Shown: positions 1 to 5,910 of the stretch, in pieces
Layout of the letters: each line of letters opens with the position of its first letter
How positions within the stretch are numbered: the first letter of the stretch is position 1
Source: JAGQUL01 sp039811765
GTDB taxonomy: Bacteria; Actinomycetota; Thermoleophilia; Gaiellales; SKUG01
Reading direction: 5' to 3'
Assembly: GCA_039811765.1 (NCBI GenBank)
Contig: JBDHZF010000106.1
Location: 1 to 8,534 of the forward strand
DNA: 8,534 nucleotides
Translations under genes and position numbers: made by a program
Notes under the pieces: model-generated
What the model saw: the letters and a program-made list of their open reading frames with translations, nothing else
Told to the model about the DNA's origin: nothing
Databases searched by the model: none

Positions 1-108
1 AAGACAAAGACTGAGGCACTGAGGATGCTCAAACGCAAGATCACGCGCCGAATCCACACCGCCCTCATCCGCGATTTCGCGGCAGAACAAGCCCCTGGCT
101 TGACATAG
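1..108 (+). CDS. IS110-family transposase, C-terminal end (partial, starts before the window)
   Basis: Frame 1 is open from the window edge to TAG at 106-108 and encodes the last 35 residues of a protein. The stretch KTKTEALRMLKRKI followed by a basic helix and ALIRD matches the C-terminal tail of IS110/IS900-type transposases, which typically read like 'TEALRxLKRxI...I...L..D'. These enzymes carry an N-terminal RuvC-like DEDD domain and a C-terminal serine-containing domain, and move the element without classical terminal inverted repeats. Only the tail is visible, so the catalytic residues and completeness of the gene cannot be judged. The bases here are visibly less GC-rich than the genes that follow, consistent with acquired DNA. 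The family call rests on this short motif alone. Confidence 0.68.
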   Translation, partial: KTKTEALRMLKRKITRRIHTALIRDFAAEQAPGLT

Positions 109-111
109 GAG
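107..111 (+). promoter_or_regulatory. Ribosome binding site of the DsbA-like gene
   Basis: AGGAG lies six bases before the ATG at 118 and overlaps the last two bases of the TAG stop that ends the upstream transposase frame. It supports the ATG at 118 as the start and implies that ribosomes finishing the transposase could reinitiate on the next gene. Confidence 0.65.
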
Positions 112-117
112 CAACGC

Positions 118-948
118 ATGCGCATCGTCCACTTCACCGATCCCGGCTGCCCATGGGCCTTCTCCGCCGAACCGCTTCGTCTTCGTCTGGACTGGACGTT
201 CGGCGATCAGCTCGAGTGGGACACGCGCATGATCGTGCTCGCGCGCAGCGGCGACGAGTACGCGCGCAAGGGTTTCACGCCGGACAAGCTGGCCGCGGGG
301 CTTCGCATGATCCAAGGCCGGTACGGCATGCCGATCGACGTGTCGGAGCGCGCGCGCATGGCGGGCACCGAGCGCGCGTGCCGCGCTGTTGTGGCGGCTC
401 GGCTCAACGCGGCCGAGCTGGAGCAGCGGTTACTGCGCGAGCTGCGCATTCAGGCGATGAGCGGTGCATTGTTGGACGACGACGCAACGATCGACGCGGC
501 AGCGCACGCCGCGGGCGTGGATCCGGACGAGCTGCGCGAGTGGGCGAAGTCGGACCAGGTGCACGAGTCACTGGAGCGAGATCGGGCGATGGCGCGCGAT
601 CCGCGCGCGGCCGCGTTCGCGCTCGACCACAAGCTCGCCGCGAGCGAGAACGGCGGTCGTCGCTACACCGCACCGTCGATGGAGTTCCATCACGACGATC
701 GCGTGCTGGTCGCGCCCGGCATGCAGCCATGGGAGTGCTACGACGCGCTCGTCGCGAACCTCGCCCCCGCGCTGGATCGTCGTTCGCCGGCGGAATCGGT
801 GGACGAGGTGCTCGAGTGGGCGGGCTTCCCGCTCGCCACGGCAGAGGTGGCGATGCTCATGGACAGCTCGATCGACGCGGCTCGCGAACAGCTGATCGCC
901 GCGGGCGCAGCGTTCGATGCGGTCGGCCTGGACGGGTACTGGCAGTAG
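118..948 (+). CDS. DsbA/FrnE-like thioredoxin-fold protein with a single active-site cysteine
   Basis: A 276-residue protein whose first strand MRIVHFTDPGCPWAFS leads straight into a thioredoxin-fold active site, as in the DsbA, FrnE and 2-hydroxychromene-2-carboxylate isomerase superfamily. The motif is C11-P-W-A14: the first cysteine is kept, but the second cysteine of the usual CPxC is alanine. A helical insert follows (about residues 50-175), then the second half of the fold with a probable cis-proline loop at T184-A-P186-S. There is no signal peptide, so it should act in the cytoplasm. Without a resolving cysteine it is unlikely to be a dithiol oxidase; a glutathione- or mycothiol-dependent transferase, isomerase or reductase role fits better, but the substrate is unknown. 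The ATG has a good AGGAG site. It sits immediately after an IS110 transposase remnant and converges on the ATP-grasp gene with a 16-bp gap. The family is fairly certain, the function is not. Confidence 0.85.
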   Translation: MRIVHFTDPGCPWAFSAEPLRLRLDWTFGDQLEWDTRMIVLARSGDEYARKGFTPDKLAAGLRMIQGRYGMPIDVSERARMAGTERACRAVVAARLNAAELEQRLLRELRIQAMSGALLDDDATIDAAAHAAGVDPDELREWAKSDQVHESLERDRAMARDPRAAAFALDHKLAASENGGRRYTAPSMEFHHDDRVLVAPGMQPWECYDALVANLAPALDRRSPAESVDEVLEWAGFPLATAEVAMLMDSSIDAAREQLIAAGAAFDAVGLDGYWQ

Positions 949-964
949 CGTCACGCAGGCTGCA

Positions 965-2383
965 CTATGCGCGCACGCGCGCGAGCACTGCGTCCATCAG
1001 CGCGCGCACGTCGGGCCGCAGCTCGCTGGCGCGGGCGTCGGCGGCGGCGGGGCCGCGCAGGATCACACGCACGAGGTAGGAGCCGTGCGCCACGGGTCGG
1101 GCGGTTCCGCCGGGAAGCACGAGCACTTCGTCGTCGGCCTGCAGATCACCGAAGCGCCACCCATCGCGAATACGGTCGATGGTGACAGCGCCGTCCCCAT
1201 CCCTCGCGACGCGCCACACGCCGGGCTCGCACGCGGGATTCACCCACGCGTCGCGGCCTGTGGCGTTGTACGCGATCACGGTGGATGCTGTCCTGACTGG
1301 CTTCGTGCACGCCGCGTCCTCGTGCGCGCCAAATGCGTCGCGCAGCGACTCTAGCGACGCTCGCTCGTCGGGTCGATATGCGAACGCGGCGAGATGCGCA
1401 TCGAGCAACGTGGGAAACCCTGCCGCGGCCTGCAATTCCACCTGCAATGCGAGGCTCGCGGTCCAGCGGGGGTTGATCTCGATCAGCACGGGCACGCCGC
1501 CTTCGGCGGGCAGCACCATGTCGATGCCGAACGCGCCCGAGAACCCACGGCTTGCGAGCACCTCGCCCACCCGTTCGGCGAGCGCGCGCGCCGCGGCGAC
1601 GTGCGCTCGCGGCGGCGGCGGCGAGGTCCAGTCGTTGCCGCAGGAGCCGAAGTCCGTGGGCGTGAGCCCCGGAATGCCTGTCAACTGTCGCGCGACCATG
1701 CCGACGAGCACTTCGCCGATCGGCCCCGCGCCATGCACGCCCGCAGGAATCACCACGCCGTTCACCGTGACCGGCTCGCCAGCGACGTACTCCACGAGCT
1801 TGCCCACGCGCGCACCGCCGGGCGCATGCTCGACGAGCGTCTCGACGTCGCGCGAGCTGCGCAGCAGCACCGTGCCCGCGCCGGCGAAGCCCACCGCGGG
1901 CTGGAACACGCGCGGCAGCGCGATGCCGTCATCACGCGCGGCTCGCGCCAGCGCCTCGTCCAGGCTCACCGTCACTGTGTCGGGTATGCGCGCGTCGGCG
2001 GACTTCGCGAGCTCGGCGAGCGCGAGCTTGTTCTCGAGCTGGCGCGTGAGCTTCGGCTCGGTCGCGAGCACGCGCCAGCCGAAGTGCTCGGCCATCGTCC
2101 ACAGGCGCGGACCGCTCTTGAACGGCAGCACCGCGTCGCAGCCGTGCGCCTCGAGCAGTTCGACCACGGGCGCCGCGCCAATCGCCACGCCCGCCGACAA
2201 CGCGCCGTCGCCCACGGCCCGCAGCACGTCCTCGTGCTCGTCGATGGTGGTGGCCACGCGGCCGCCGCGTCGAATCATCTCCGCCAGCTGCGCGCCGGTT
2301 CCCGCCACGAGGCACGCACCACCGGGCGCGGCCGATTCCAGACCGGCGAGGTACGCACCGTTGGCTGCACAGATCGCGAGCAT
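965..2383 (-). CDS. ATP-grasp family ligase (carboxylate-amine ligase type), substrate unknown
   Basis: A 472-residue protein with the landmarks of an ATP-grasp enzyme: an N-terminal substrate-domain region (1-115), the nucleotide-binding lysine in ENK (117-119), a glycine-rich loop GFAGAGT (165-171), the acidic adenine-side segment LVEYVAGEP (about 197-205), and the metal-binding Glu/Asn pair in IEINPRW (301-307). The middle segment TGIPGLTPTDFGSCGNDW (about 235-252) is distinctive. After about residue 360 comes an extra C-terminal region of roughly 110 residues that I do not recognise. ATP-grasp enzymes make an acyl-phosphate from ATP and a carboxylate and join it to an amine, thiol or similar nucleophile; neither partner can be named here. 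The ATG at 2383 is the first usual start after an in-frame TAG about 27 bases upstream, and it has no clear Shine-Dalgarno site. It lies 71 bp downstream of a small membrane protein gene on the same strand. Confidence 0.85.
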   Translation of the reverse strand: MLAICAANGAYLAGLESAAPGGACLVAGTGAQLAEMIRRGGRVATTIDEHEDVLRAVGDGALSAGVAIGAAPVVELLEAHGCDAVLPFKSGPRLWTMAEHFGWRVLATEPKLTRQLENKLALAELAKSADARIPDTVTVSLDEALARAARDDGIALPRVFQPAVGFAGAGTVLLRSSRDVETLVEHAPGGARVGKLVEYVAGEPVTVNGVVIPAGVHGAGPIGEVLVGMVARQLTGIPGLTPTDFGSCGNDWTSPPPPRAHVAAARALAERVGEVLASRGFSGAFGIDMVLPAEGGVPVLIEINPRWTASLALQVELQAAAGFPTLLDAHLAAFAYRPDERASLESLRDAFGAHEDAACTKPVRTASTVIAYNATGRDAWVNPACEPGVWRVARDGDGAVTIDRIRDGWRFGDLQADDEVLVLPGGTARPVAHGSYLVRVILRGPAAADARASELRPDVRALMDAVLARVRA

Positions 2384-2454
2384 CCACGGCAGCCTATCGG
2401 GCGGACGCGCCTACCGTGCCGCGCGCCGACTCAACGCCAACGTCAACGTGCGCG

Positions 2455-2757
2455 TCAGTCGACGGCGAGAGACGCCAAGCCGCCAACGAGGTTCCCAACG
2501 AGGCCAGCCATCGTGACGGTGAAACCGATCCCGCCAGGATTGCCAACTTTCAGTGCCTTGCTCGCGCCAAAGGCCGCGAGACCAACGGCTGACGCCCCCA
2601 GCACGTTCATGTTCGTGACCGGCGCCCATGCGCCCTTGCCCCCGTTCTGTTTGGCCCCGTGCGTGTCCTCGAGCTTCTCGCTCAGTAGGAACGTCGTCGT
2701 GCCCACCACAGCCGCCGCGGTCACGGCCGCTCCGATCTGGAATCCCGTCGCGTTCAT
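2455..2757 (-). CDS. Small Gly/Ala-rich membrane protein, function unknown
   Basis: A 100-residue protein with three hydrophobic segments at about residues 7-25, 50-69 and 75-98, rich in Gly, Ala and Val, joined by a polar loop (LEDTHGAKQNGGKGAW, about 29-44). It has no recognisable catalytic motif or lipoprotein signal; the first segment may be an uncleaved anchor. The ATG at 2757 is preferred because AAGGGA lies six bases before it. An in-frame GTG 18 bases upstream would add MTKGRP, but those codons contain the ribosome site itself. The 444 bp upstream are gene-free and repeat-rich and must hold its promoter, though I see no convincing one. The ATP-grasp gene lies 71 bp downstream on the same strand, so co-transcription is possible. 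I cannot assign a family; a pore-like or envelope role would be speculation. Confidence 0.7.
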   Translation of the reverse strand: MNATGFQIGAAVTAAAVVGTTTFLLSEKLEDTHGAKQNGGKGAWAPVTNMNVLGASAVGLAAFGASKALKVGNPGGIGFTVTMAGLVGNLVGGLASLAVD

Positions 2758-2913
2758 TGGTCGTCCCTTTGTCACGTGGCAGGCGGCGATGCCCGCTCGT
2801 TTGCCTGAACTTCGGGGGGGGCGATGGAAGACGTTTCACTGCGAAGAATCGGGTTCTTGTGCCCTTCCTGTGTGGGTCGGTTCGGATGCCGGGGCGCGTT
2901 CACCATGTCCGAA

Positions 2914-2961
2914 ATTGCGCCCTGGTGGAATTGCGCCCTTGCGGTATTGCGCCCTGGTGGG
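2914..2961. repeat. Three tandem 16-bp units built on ATTGCGCCCT
   Basis: Units begin at 2914, 2930 and 2946, exactly 16 bp apart. All begin ATTGCGCCCT; the first and third continue GGTGG, the middle one TGCGG, and the last base varies. The spacing is not a multiple of three, so this is not a protein repeat. On the minus strand, towards the small membrane protein gene, the block sits about 155 bp upstream of its start, where an array of protein-binding sites could lie. Slippage-generated repeats are the plain alternative. Confidence 0.75.
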
Positions 2962-2994
2962 GCCGAATCCCGGACTGAGCGGGGCGGCAGCGCA

Positions 2995-3084
2995 CGACCG
3001 GGCCGCGCCATCCCGGAAAGCAATTCGGTACACGCGTAACGGAAATCGATACGAGCTCACCGAATTGCCCGACCGAGCCGCGCC
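2995..3084. repeat. 15-bp imperfect direct repeat, two copies 75 bp apart
   Basis: CGACCGGGCCGCGCC at 2995-3009 and CGACCGAGCCGCGCC at 3070-3084 agree at 14 of 15 positions. Each copy is followed within a few bases by CCCGG. The copies bracket the 10-bp inverted repeat at 3020-3068, giving a nested arrangement. GC-rich composition raises the odds of chance similarity. Confidence 0.45.
3020..3068. repeat. Perfect 10-bp inverted repeat with 29-bp spacer
   Basis: GCAATTCGGT at 3020-3029 is the exact reverse complement of ACCGAATTGC at 3059-3068. The arms are less GC-rich than their surroundings. Possible readings are a long-loop RNA hairpin, a paired operator, or the remnant ends of a very small element. 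No gene lies in the 29-bp spacer. Confidence 0.5.
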
Positions 3085-3136
3085 GCGCCCGGCGTTCCGC
3101 CCGCCGTCCACCTATGCATGTGTCACACGAATGCAG

Positions 3137-3175
3137 ACTCGGAGCCTGCGACCACGCAGGTCGCAGGCTCCGAGT
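3137..3175 (-). terminator. Strong stem-loop downstream of citrate synthase, probable terminator or 3'-end stabiliser
   Basis: A perfect 17-bp stem (3137-3153 with 3159-3175, left arm ACTCGGAGCCTGCGACC) closes a 5-base loop (3154-3158). On the minus strand it begins 26 bases after the citrate synthase TAA. No T-run follows (the next bases on that strand are CTGCATTCGTG), so it is not a classical intrinsic terminator. U-less hairpins at transcript ends are common in high-GC bacteria, and it could also protect the mRNA 3' end. The symmetric stem would also form in RNA read from the plus strand, but no plus-strand gene ends there. Confidence 0.7.
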
Positions 3176-3201
3176 TCGAACCAATCGATGCTTCGCGAAC
3201 G

Positions 3202-4401
3202 TTAGCCCAGCGCGGGCACCGGCTGCGGCGCCTCCGGGCCGACGTACTGCGCGCTGGGGCGGAAGATGCGGTTGTCCTCCGTCACCTGCTCGCGGATGTT
3301 CGCCGTCCAGCCGATGACGCGGCTCACCGCGAAGGTCGGCGTGAACAGCTCGTCCGGGATGCCCGCGCTTCGCATCACGAGCGCGGCGTAGAACTCCACG
3401 TTCGTCTTCAGGCCGCGACCGGGCTTGTACTCTTCGAGCAGGTCCAGGCAGGTCTGCTCGACGAGGCGAGCGAGCTCCACCTGTGGTCCGCCGATGCCGT
3501 CGGCAATCTCGCCGAGCATGATCGAGCGCGGATCCATCGTCGTGTAGACCGGGTGACCGAAGCCCATCAGGCGATCGCCGCTCTCGAAGATGTTGCGGAT
3601 GAACGGCTCGGCGTTCTCCTTCGTGCCGATCTCGTCGACCATCGCCAGCGCGCGGCTGGGCGCGCCGCCGTGCAGCGGACCACTCAGCGAACCGATCGCC
3701 GCGACGACCGCGCTGGAGACGTCAGCCCCGGTCGACGCAACCACGCGCGCCGTGAAGGTGGAGGCGTTGAAGCCGTGGTCCACGGTGAGGTCGAGGTACT
3801 TCTCGAGCGCGTCGGCCTGCTGCGCATTCGGCATCTCGCCGGTGACCATGCGCAGGTAGTCGGTCGCGTGCGGCAGCGACGCGTCCGGCGCCACCATCTC
3901 CTTGCCGTGCTTGACGCGGTAGATCGCGGCGACGCCCACGGCGGTGAGCGCCACGGCGCGCGAGCACTGCTCCTTGATCTCGTCCTGCGACAGGTCGAGC
4001 CACGGCTTCCAGCCCTCGCGAGCGCCGACCGCGGCGATCAGCGCGCGCAGCGTGCCGAGCACGTCCAGCTTGGACTCGTCGGCGCCAGCCACCAGACCGG
4101 GCACGAGCTGCTCGACCTGCGTCCACGCCTCGAGGCGCAGCTTGCCGGCCCACGCGCGGTACGCGTCGCTCTCGGCCTTCGTCTTGGGCAGCTCGCCCTC
4201 GTGCATCAGGTGCCAGATGTCCTCGAGCGATCGCGTCTTCGCCAGCTCGGTGGCGTCGTACTGGCGGTAGTGGAAGAAGCCTTCCTGACCACGGACGTTG
4301 CCGATCGACGTCTGGGCGACCTTCACGCCCTTGAGGCCGCGCGGGACCTCCACGTCGAGAACGGCATTGCGGGACGAGGGCTGCTCGGTAGCTGTGGCCA
4401 T
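3202..4401 (-). CDS. Citrate synthase (citrate/2-methylcitrate synthase family)
   Basis: A 399-residue protein that should condense acetyl-CoA with oxaloacetate to citrate, the entry step of the TCA cycle, in the cytoplasm. The N-terminus GLKGVKVAQTSIG and following RGQEGFFHYRQYDATELA are typical of the short, dimeric citrate/methylcitrate synthase type. Active-site landmarks are DHGFNAST (H209), GPLHGGAP (H244), GFGHPVYTTMDPR (H283) and SRVIGW (R361). The segment that normally reads NVDFY with the catalytic Asp (D362 in the E. coli enzyme) reads NVEFY here (E336). The ATG at 4401 is chosen because AAGGA lies seven bases upstream and the family N-terminus follows; a longer frame to 4470 adds 23 unlikely residues. 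It follows pntB by 90 bp on the same strand and ends at the 17-bp hairpin. A 2-methylcitrate synthase is the main alternative; no other propionate-cycle gene is nearby. Confidence 0.93.
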   Translation of the reverse strand: MATATEQPSSRNAVLDVEVPRGLKGVKVAQTSIGNVRGQEGFFHYRQYDATELAKTRSLEDIWHLMHEGELPKTKAESDAYRAWAGKLRLEAWTQVEQLVPGLVAGADESKLDVLGTLRALIAAVGAREGWKPWLDLSQDEIKEQCSRAVALTAVGVAAIYRVKHGKEMVAPDASLPHATDYLRMVTGEMPNAQQADALEKYLDLTVDHGFNASTFTARVVASTGADVSSAVVAAIGSLSGPLHGGAPSRALAMVDEIGTKENAEPFIRNIFESGDRLMGFGHPVYTTMDPRSIMLGEIADGIGGPQVELARLVEQTCLDLLEEYKPGRGLKTNVEFYAALVMRSAGIPDELFTPTFAVSRVIGWTANIREQVTEDNRIFRPSAQYVGPEAPQPVPALG

Positions 4402-4441
4402 GGGGCGATCCTTCGGAGCGTCGAAAACGGTTGTTGCGAGC

Positions 4442-4447
4442 ATCCTA
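4442..4447 (-). promoter_or_regulatory. Possible -10 element for citrate synthase
   Basis: In the 90 bp between pntB and citrate synthase, the minus strand reads TAGGAT at 4447-4442, a common form of the actinobacterial housekeeping -10 box. It would give a leader of roughly 35 bases carrying AAGGA. No good -35 hexamer is visible at 16-18 bp. A 6-bp GC-rich hairpin (GCGCGA-N4-TCGCGC, 4453-4468) sits just upstream and might weakly separate the pnt transcript from this one. Co-transcription with pntB is equally possible. Confidence 0.3.
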
Positions 4448-4491
4448 GACTCGCGCGAGCGATCGCGCACGCGCAGGCGTCGATTCGCGCG

Positions 4492-5910
4492 TCACACCTC
4501 GCCCACGGCGGTGACGAGCTCGCTGAGCGACGCCTTCGCGTCGCCGAACAGCATCTGCGTGTTGGGCGCCACGAAGAGCGGGTTGTCGACGCCCGCGAAA
4601 CCCGTGGCCATGCCGCGCTTCATCACGACCACGGCCTTCGCCTCGTCCACGTTCAGCACGGGCATGCCGTAGAGCGGACTGCCCGGCTCGTCGCGCGCGC
4701 TGGGGTTCACCACGTCGTTCGCGCCGATCACGAGCACCACGTCGGTCTGCTTGAACTCGGGATTGACCTCGTCCATCTCCTTGAGCTGATCGTAGGGCAC
4801 GTTCGCTTCGGCGAGCAGCACGTTCATGTGGCCGGGCATGCGGCCGGCCACGGGGTGGATGCCGTACGCCACGTTCACGCCCTTCGATTCGAGCAGGTCG
4901 CTCAGCTCGCGCACGGTGTGCTGCGCCTGCGCGACGGCGAGGCCATACCCGGGCACGATCACCACGCGCCGGGAGAAGGCGAGCATGATCGCGACGTCCT
5001 CGGCGGTTGCCGAGCGCACTGTTCCTTCGGTGACGGATCCAGCCGCGCCGCCGCTCGCGCCGAACGCGCCGAACAGCACGCTGGCGATCGAGCGGTTCAT
5101 CGCCTCGCCCATCATCTTGGTGAGCAGGAACCCGCTCGCGCCGACGATGATGCCAGCCACGATCAGCAAGGTGTTGCCGAGCGCGAAGCCCGCGGCGCAC
5201 GCGGCGAGGCCGGTGAACGAGTTGAGCAGCGAGATGATCACCGGCATGTCGGCGCCGCCGATCGGCAGCACCACGCCCACGCCGAGCACCGCGGCGACGA
5301 TCACGAGCGACGTCATCGCTTCCTGCGATCCGGCATCCGCGGTGACGACGGTCACGGCGAGCGCGATCGCGATCACGAGCAGCGCGGCGTTGAGCGCGCG
5401 CTGCAGCGGCCACGTGATCGGGCGTCCGCTGATCAGCTCCTGCAGCTTGCCGAACGCCACCACCGAACCGGTGAAGCTGACGCTGCCGATCAGCGCGCCG
5501 GCTGTGATGCCGACGAGCGTCACGTTGTCGAGCGCCGCGTAGAACGGTCGGTCGATCTGCGCGTAGGCGTGGTATTCGGCGAGCGAGATCAGCGCGACGC
5601 AACCGCCTCCCAAGCCGTTGAACAGCGCCACCATCTGCGGCATCGCGGTCATCTTCACTGCGCGAGCGCTCCACACGCCGGCGACCGCGCCGAGCGCCAC
5701 GCCGACCACGATCAGCGCGAAGCCCACGCCGGCGAACTCGAAGCGCTCGTTGAGCAGCGTGGCGATCAGGCCCACTGCCATGCCGACTCCAGCCACTGTG
5801 TTGCCCGAACGCGCGGTGCGCGGTGAACCGAGGCGGCGCAAGCCAACGATGAACAGCGCGGCGGCGAGCAGGTAGAGCAGGTCGATGAATTGCGGGTCGT
5901 GGAGGTTCAC
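4492..5910 (-). CDS. pntB: NAD(P) transhydrogenase beta subunit (membrane domain II and NADP(H)-binding domain III)
   Basis: A 472-residue PntB, close to the usual length of about 460. Residues 1 to about 270 are a series of hydrophobic helices forming much of the proton channel, including MPQMVALFNGLGGG (about 90-103) and the loop ending LTKMMGEAMNRSI. Residues from about 300 form domain III, which binds NADP(H): GYGLAVAQAQ (321-330), HPVAGRMPGHMNVLLAEA (352-369), a VVLVIGANDVVNP strand and loop (391-403), and KRGMATGFAGVDNPLF (431-446). With PntAa and PntAb it forms the proton-translocating enzyme that passes hydride from NADH to NADP+ using the proton gradient. The start is GTG at 5910, chosen because GGAGGT lies six bases before it and VNLHDPQFIDLLYLL is the natural N-terminus; the frame stays open upstream only by chance. 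It overlaps the pntAb stop by four bases (GTGA). Confidence 0.96.
   Translation of the reverse strand: MNLHDPQFIDLLYLLAAALFIVGLRRLGSPRTARSGNTVAGVGMAVGLIATLLNERFEFAGVGFALIVVGVALGAVAGVWSARAVKMTAMPQMVALFNGLGGGCVALISLAEYHAYAQIDRPFYAALDNVTLVGITAGALIGSVSFTGSVVAFGKLQELISGRPITWPLQRALNAALLVIAIALAVTVVTADAGSQEAMTSLVIVAAVLGVGVVLPIGGADMPVIISLLNSFTGLAACAAGFALGNTLLIVAGIIVGASGFLLTKMMGEAMNRSIASVLFGAFGASGGAAGSVTEGTVRSATAEDVAIMLAFSRRVVIVPGYGLAVAQAQHTVRELSDLLESKGVNVAYGIHPVAGRMPGHMNVLLAEANVPYDQLKEMDEVNPEFKQTDVVLVIGANDVVNPSARDEPGSPLYGMPVLNVDEAKAVVVMKRGMATGFAGVDNPLFVAPNTQMLFGDAKASLSELVTAVGEV

Larger units (their letters stand above)
2758..3201. other. Repeat-rich intergenic region without a convincing gene
   Basis: This stretch lies between the citrate synthase stop and the start of the small membrane protein gene, both on the minus strand. 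All six frames give only arginine/proline-rich or broken readings. What it holds: a run of eight G (2814-2821), a short palindrome AAGAA-N5-TTCTT (2844-2858), three tandem 16-bp units (2914-2961), a 15-bp direct repeat (2995 and 3070), a 10-bp inverted repeat (3020-3068) and a perfect 17-bp hairpin (3137-3175). I see no tRNA or known riboswitch shape. A small non-coding RNA cannot be excluded. Confidence 0.6.

Noticed and set aside
2914..2961. CRISPR array
   Set aside because: Units are 16 bp in direct tandem with no unique spacers, and no cas gene is present.
2772..3184. Minus-strand frames of 83-94 codons in the intergenic region
   Set aside because: Three overlapping frames read the same 16-bp repeats as similar Arg/Gly-rich peptides. 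None has a supported start or family resemblance, and the repeat period is not a multiple of three.
3137..3190. Possible tRNA 3' half, because GAGTTCGAACC resembles a T-loop
   Set aside because: The bases flanking TTCGAAC do not form a 5-bp T-stem on either strand, and no acceptor, D or anticodon arms fit. The region is a simple perfect hairpin.
1179..3205. Plus-strand frames of 445 and 603 codons
   Set aside because: They are antisense to the ATP-grasp gene (and to the small membrane gene) and have low-complexity Ser/Thr/Pro- or Arg/His-rich translations with no motif.
4459..4466. GCGATCGC palindromes resembling cyanobacterial HIP1 sites
   Set aside because: A few copies occur here and inside genes (for example near 3568 and 6825), but GCG and GATCG words are common in this GC-rich sequence, and nothing else suggests a cyanobacterium.
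3118..5826. A 902-codon open frame on the plus strand
   Set aside because: It runs antisense through citrate synthase and pntB, whose protein families are unmistakable. Its translation is Arg/His/Ala-rich without domains. Long antisense frames are expected at this GC content.
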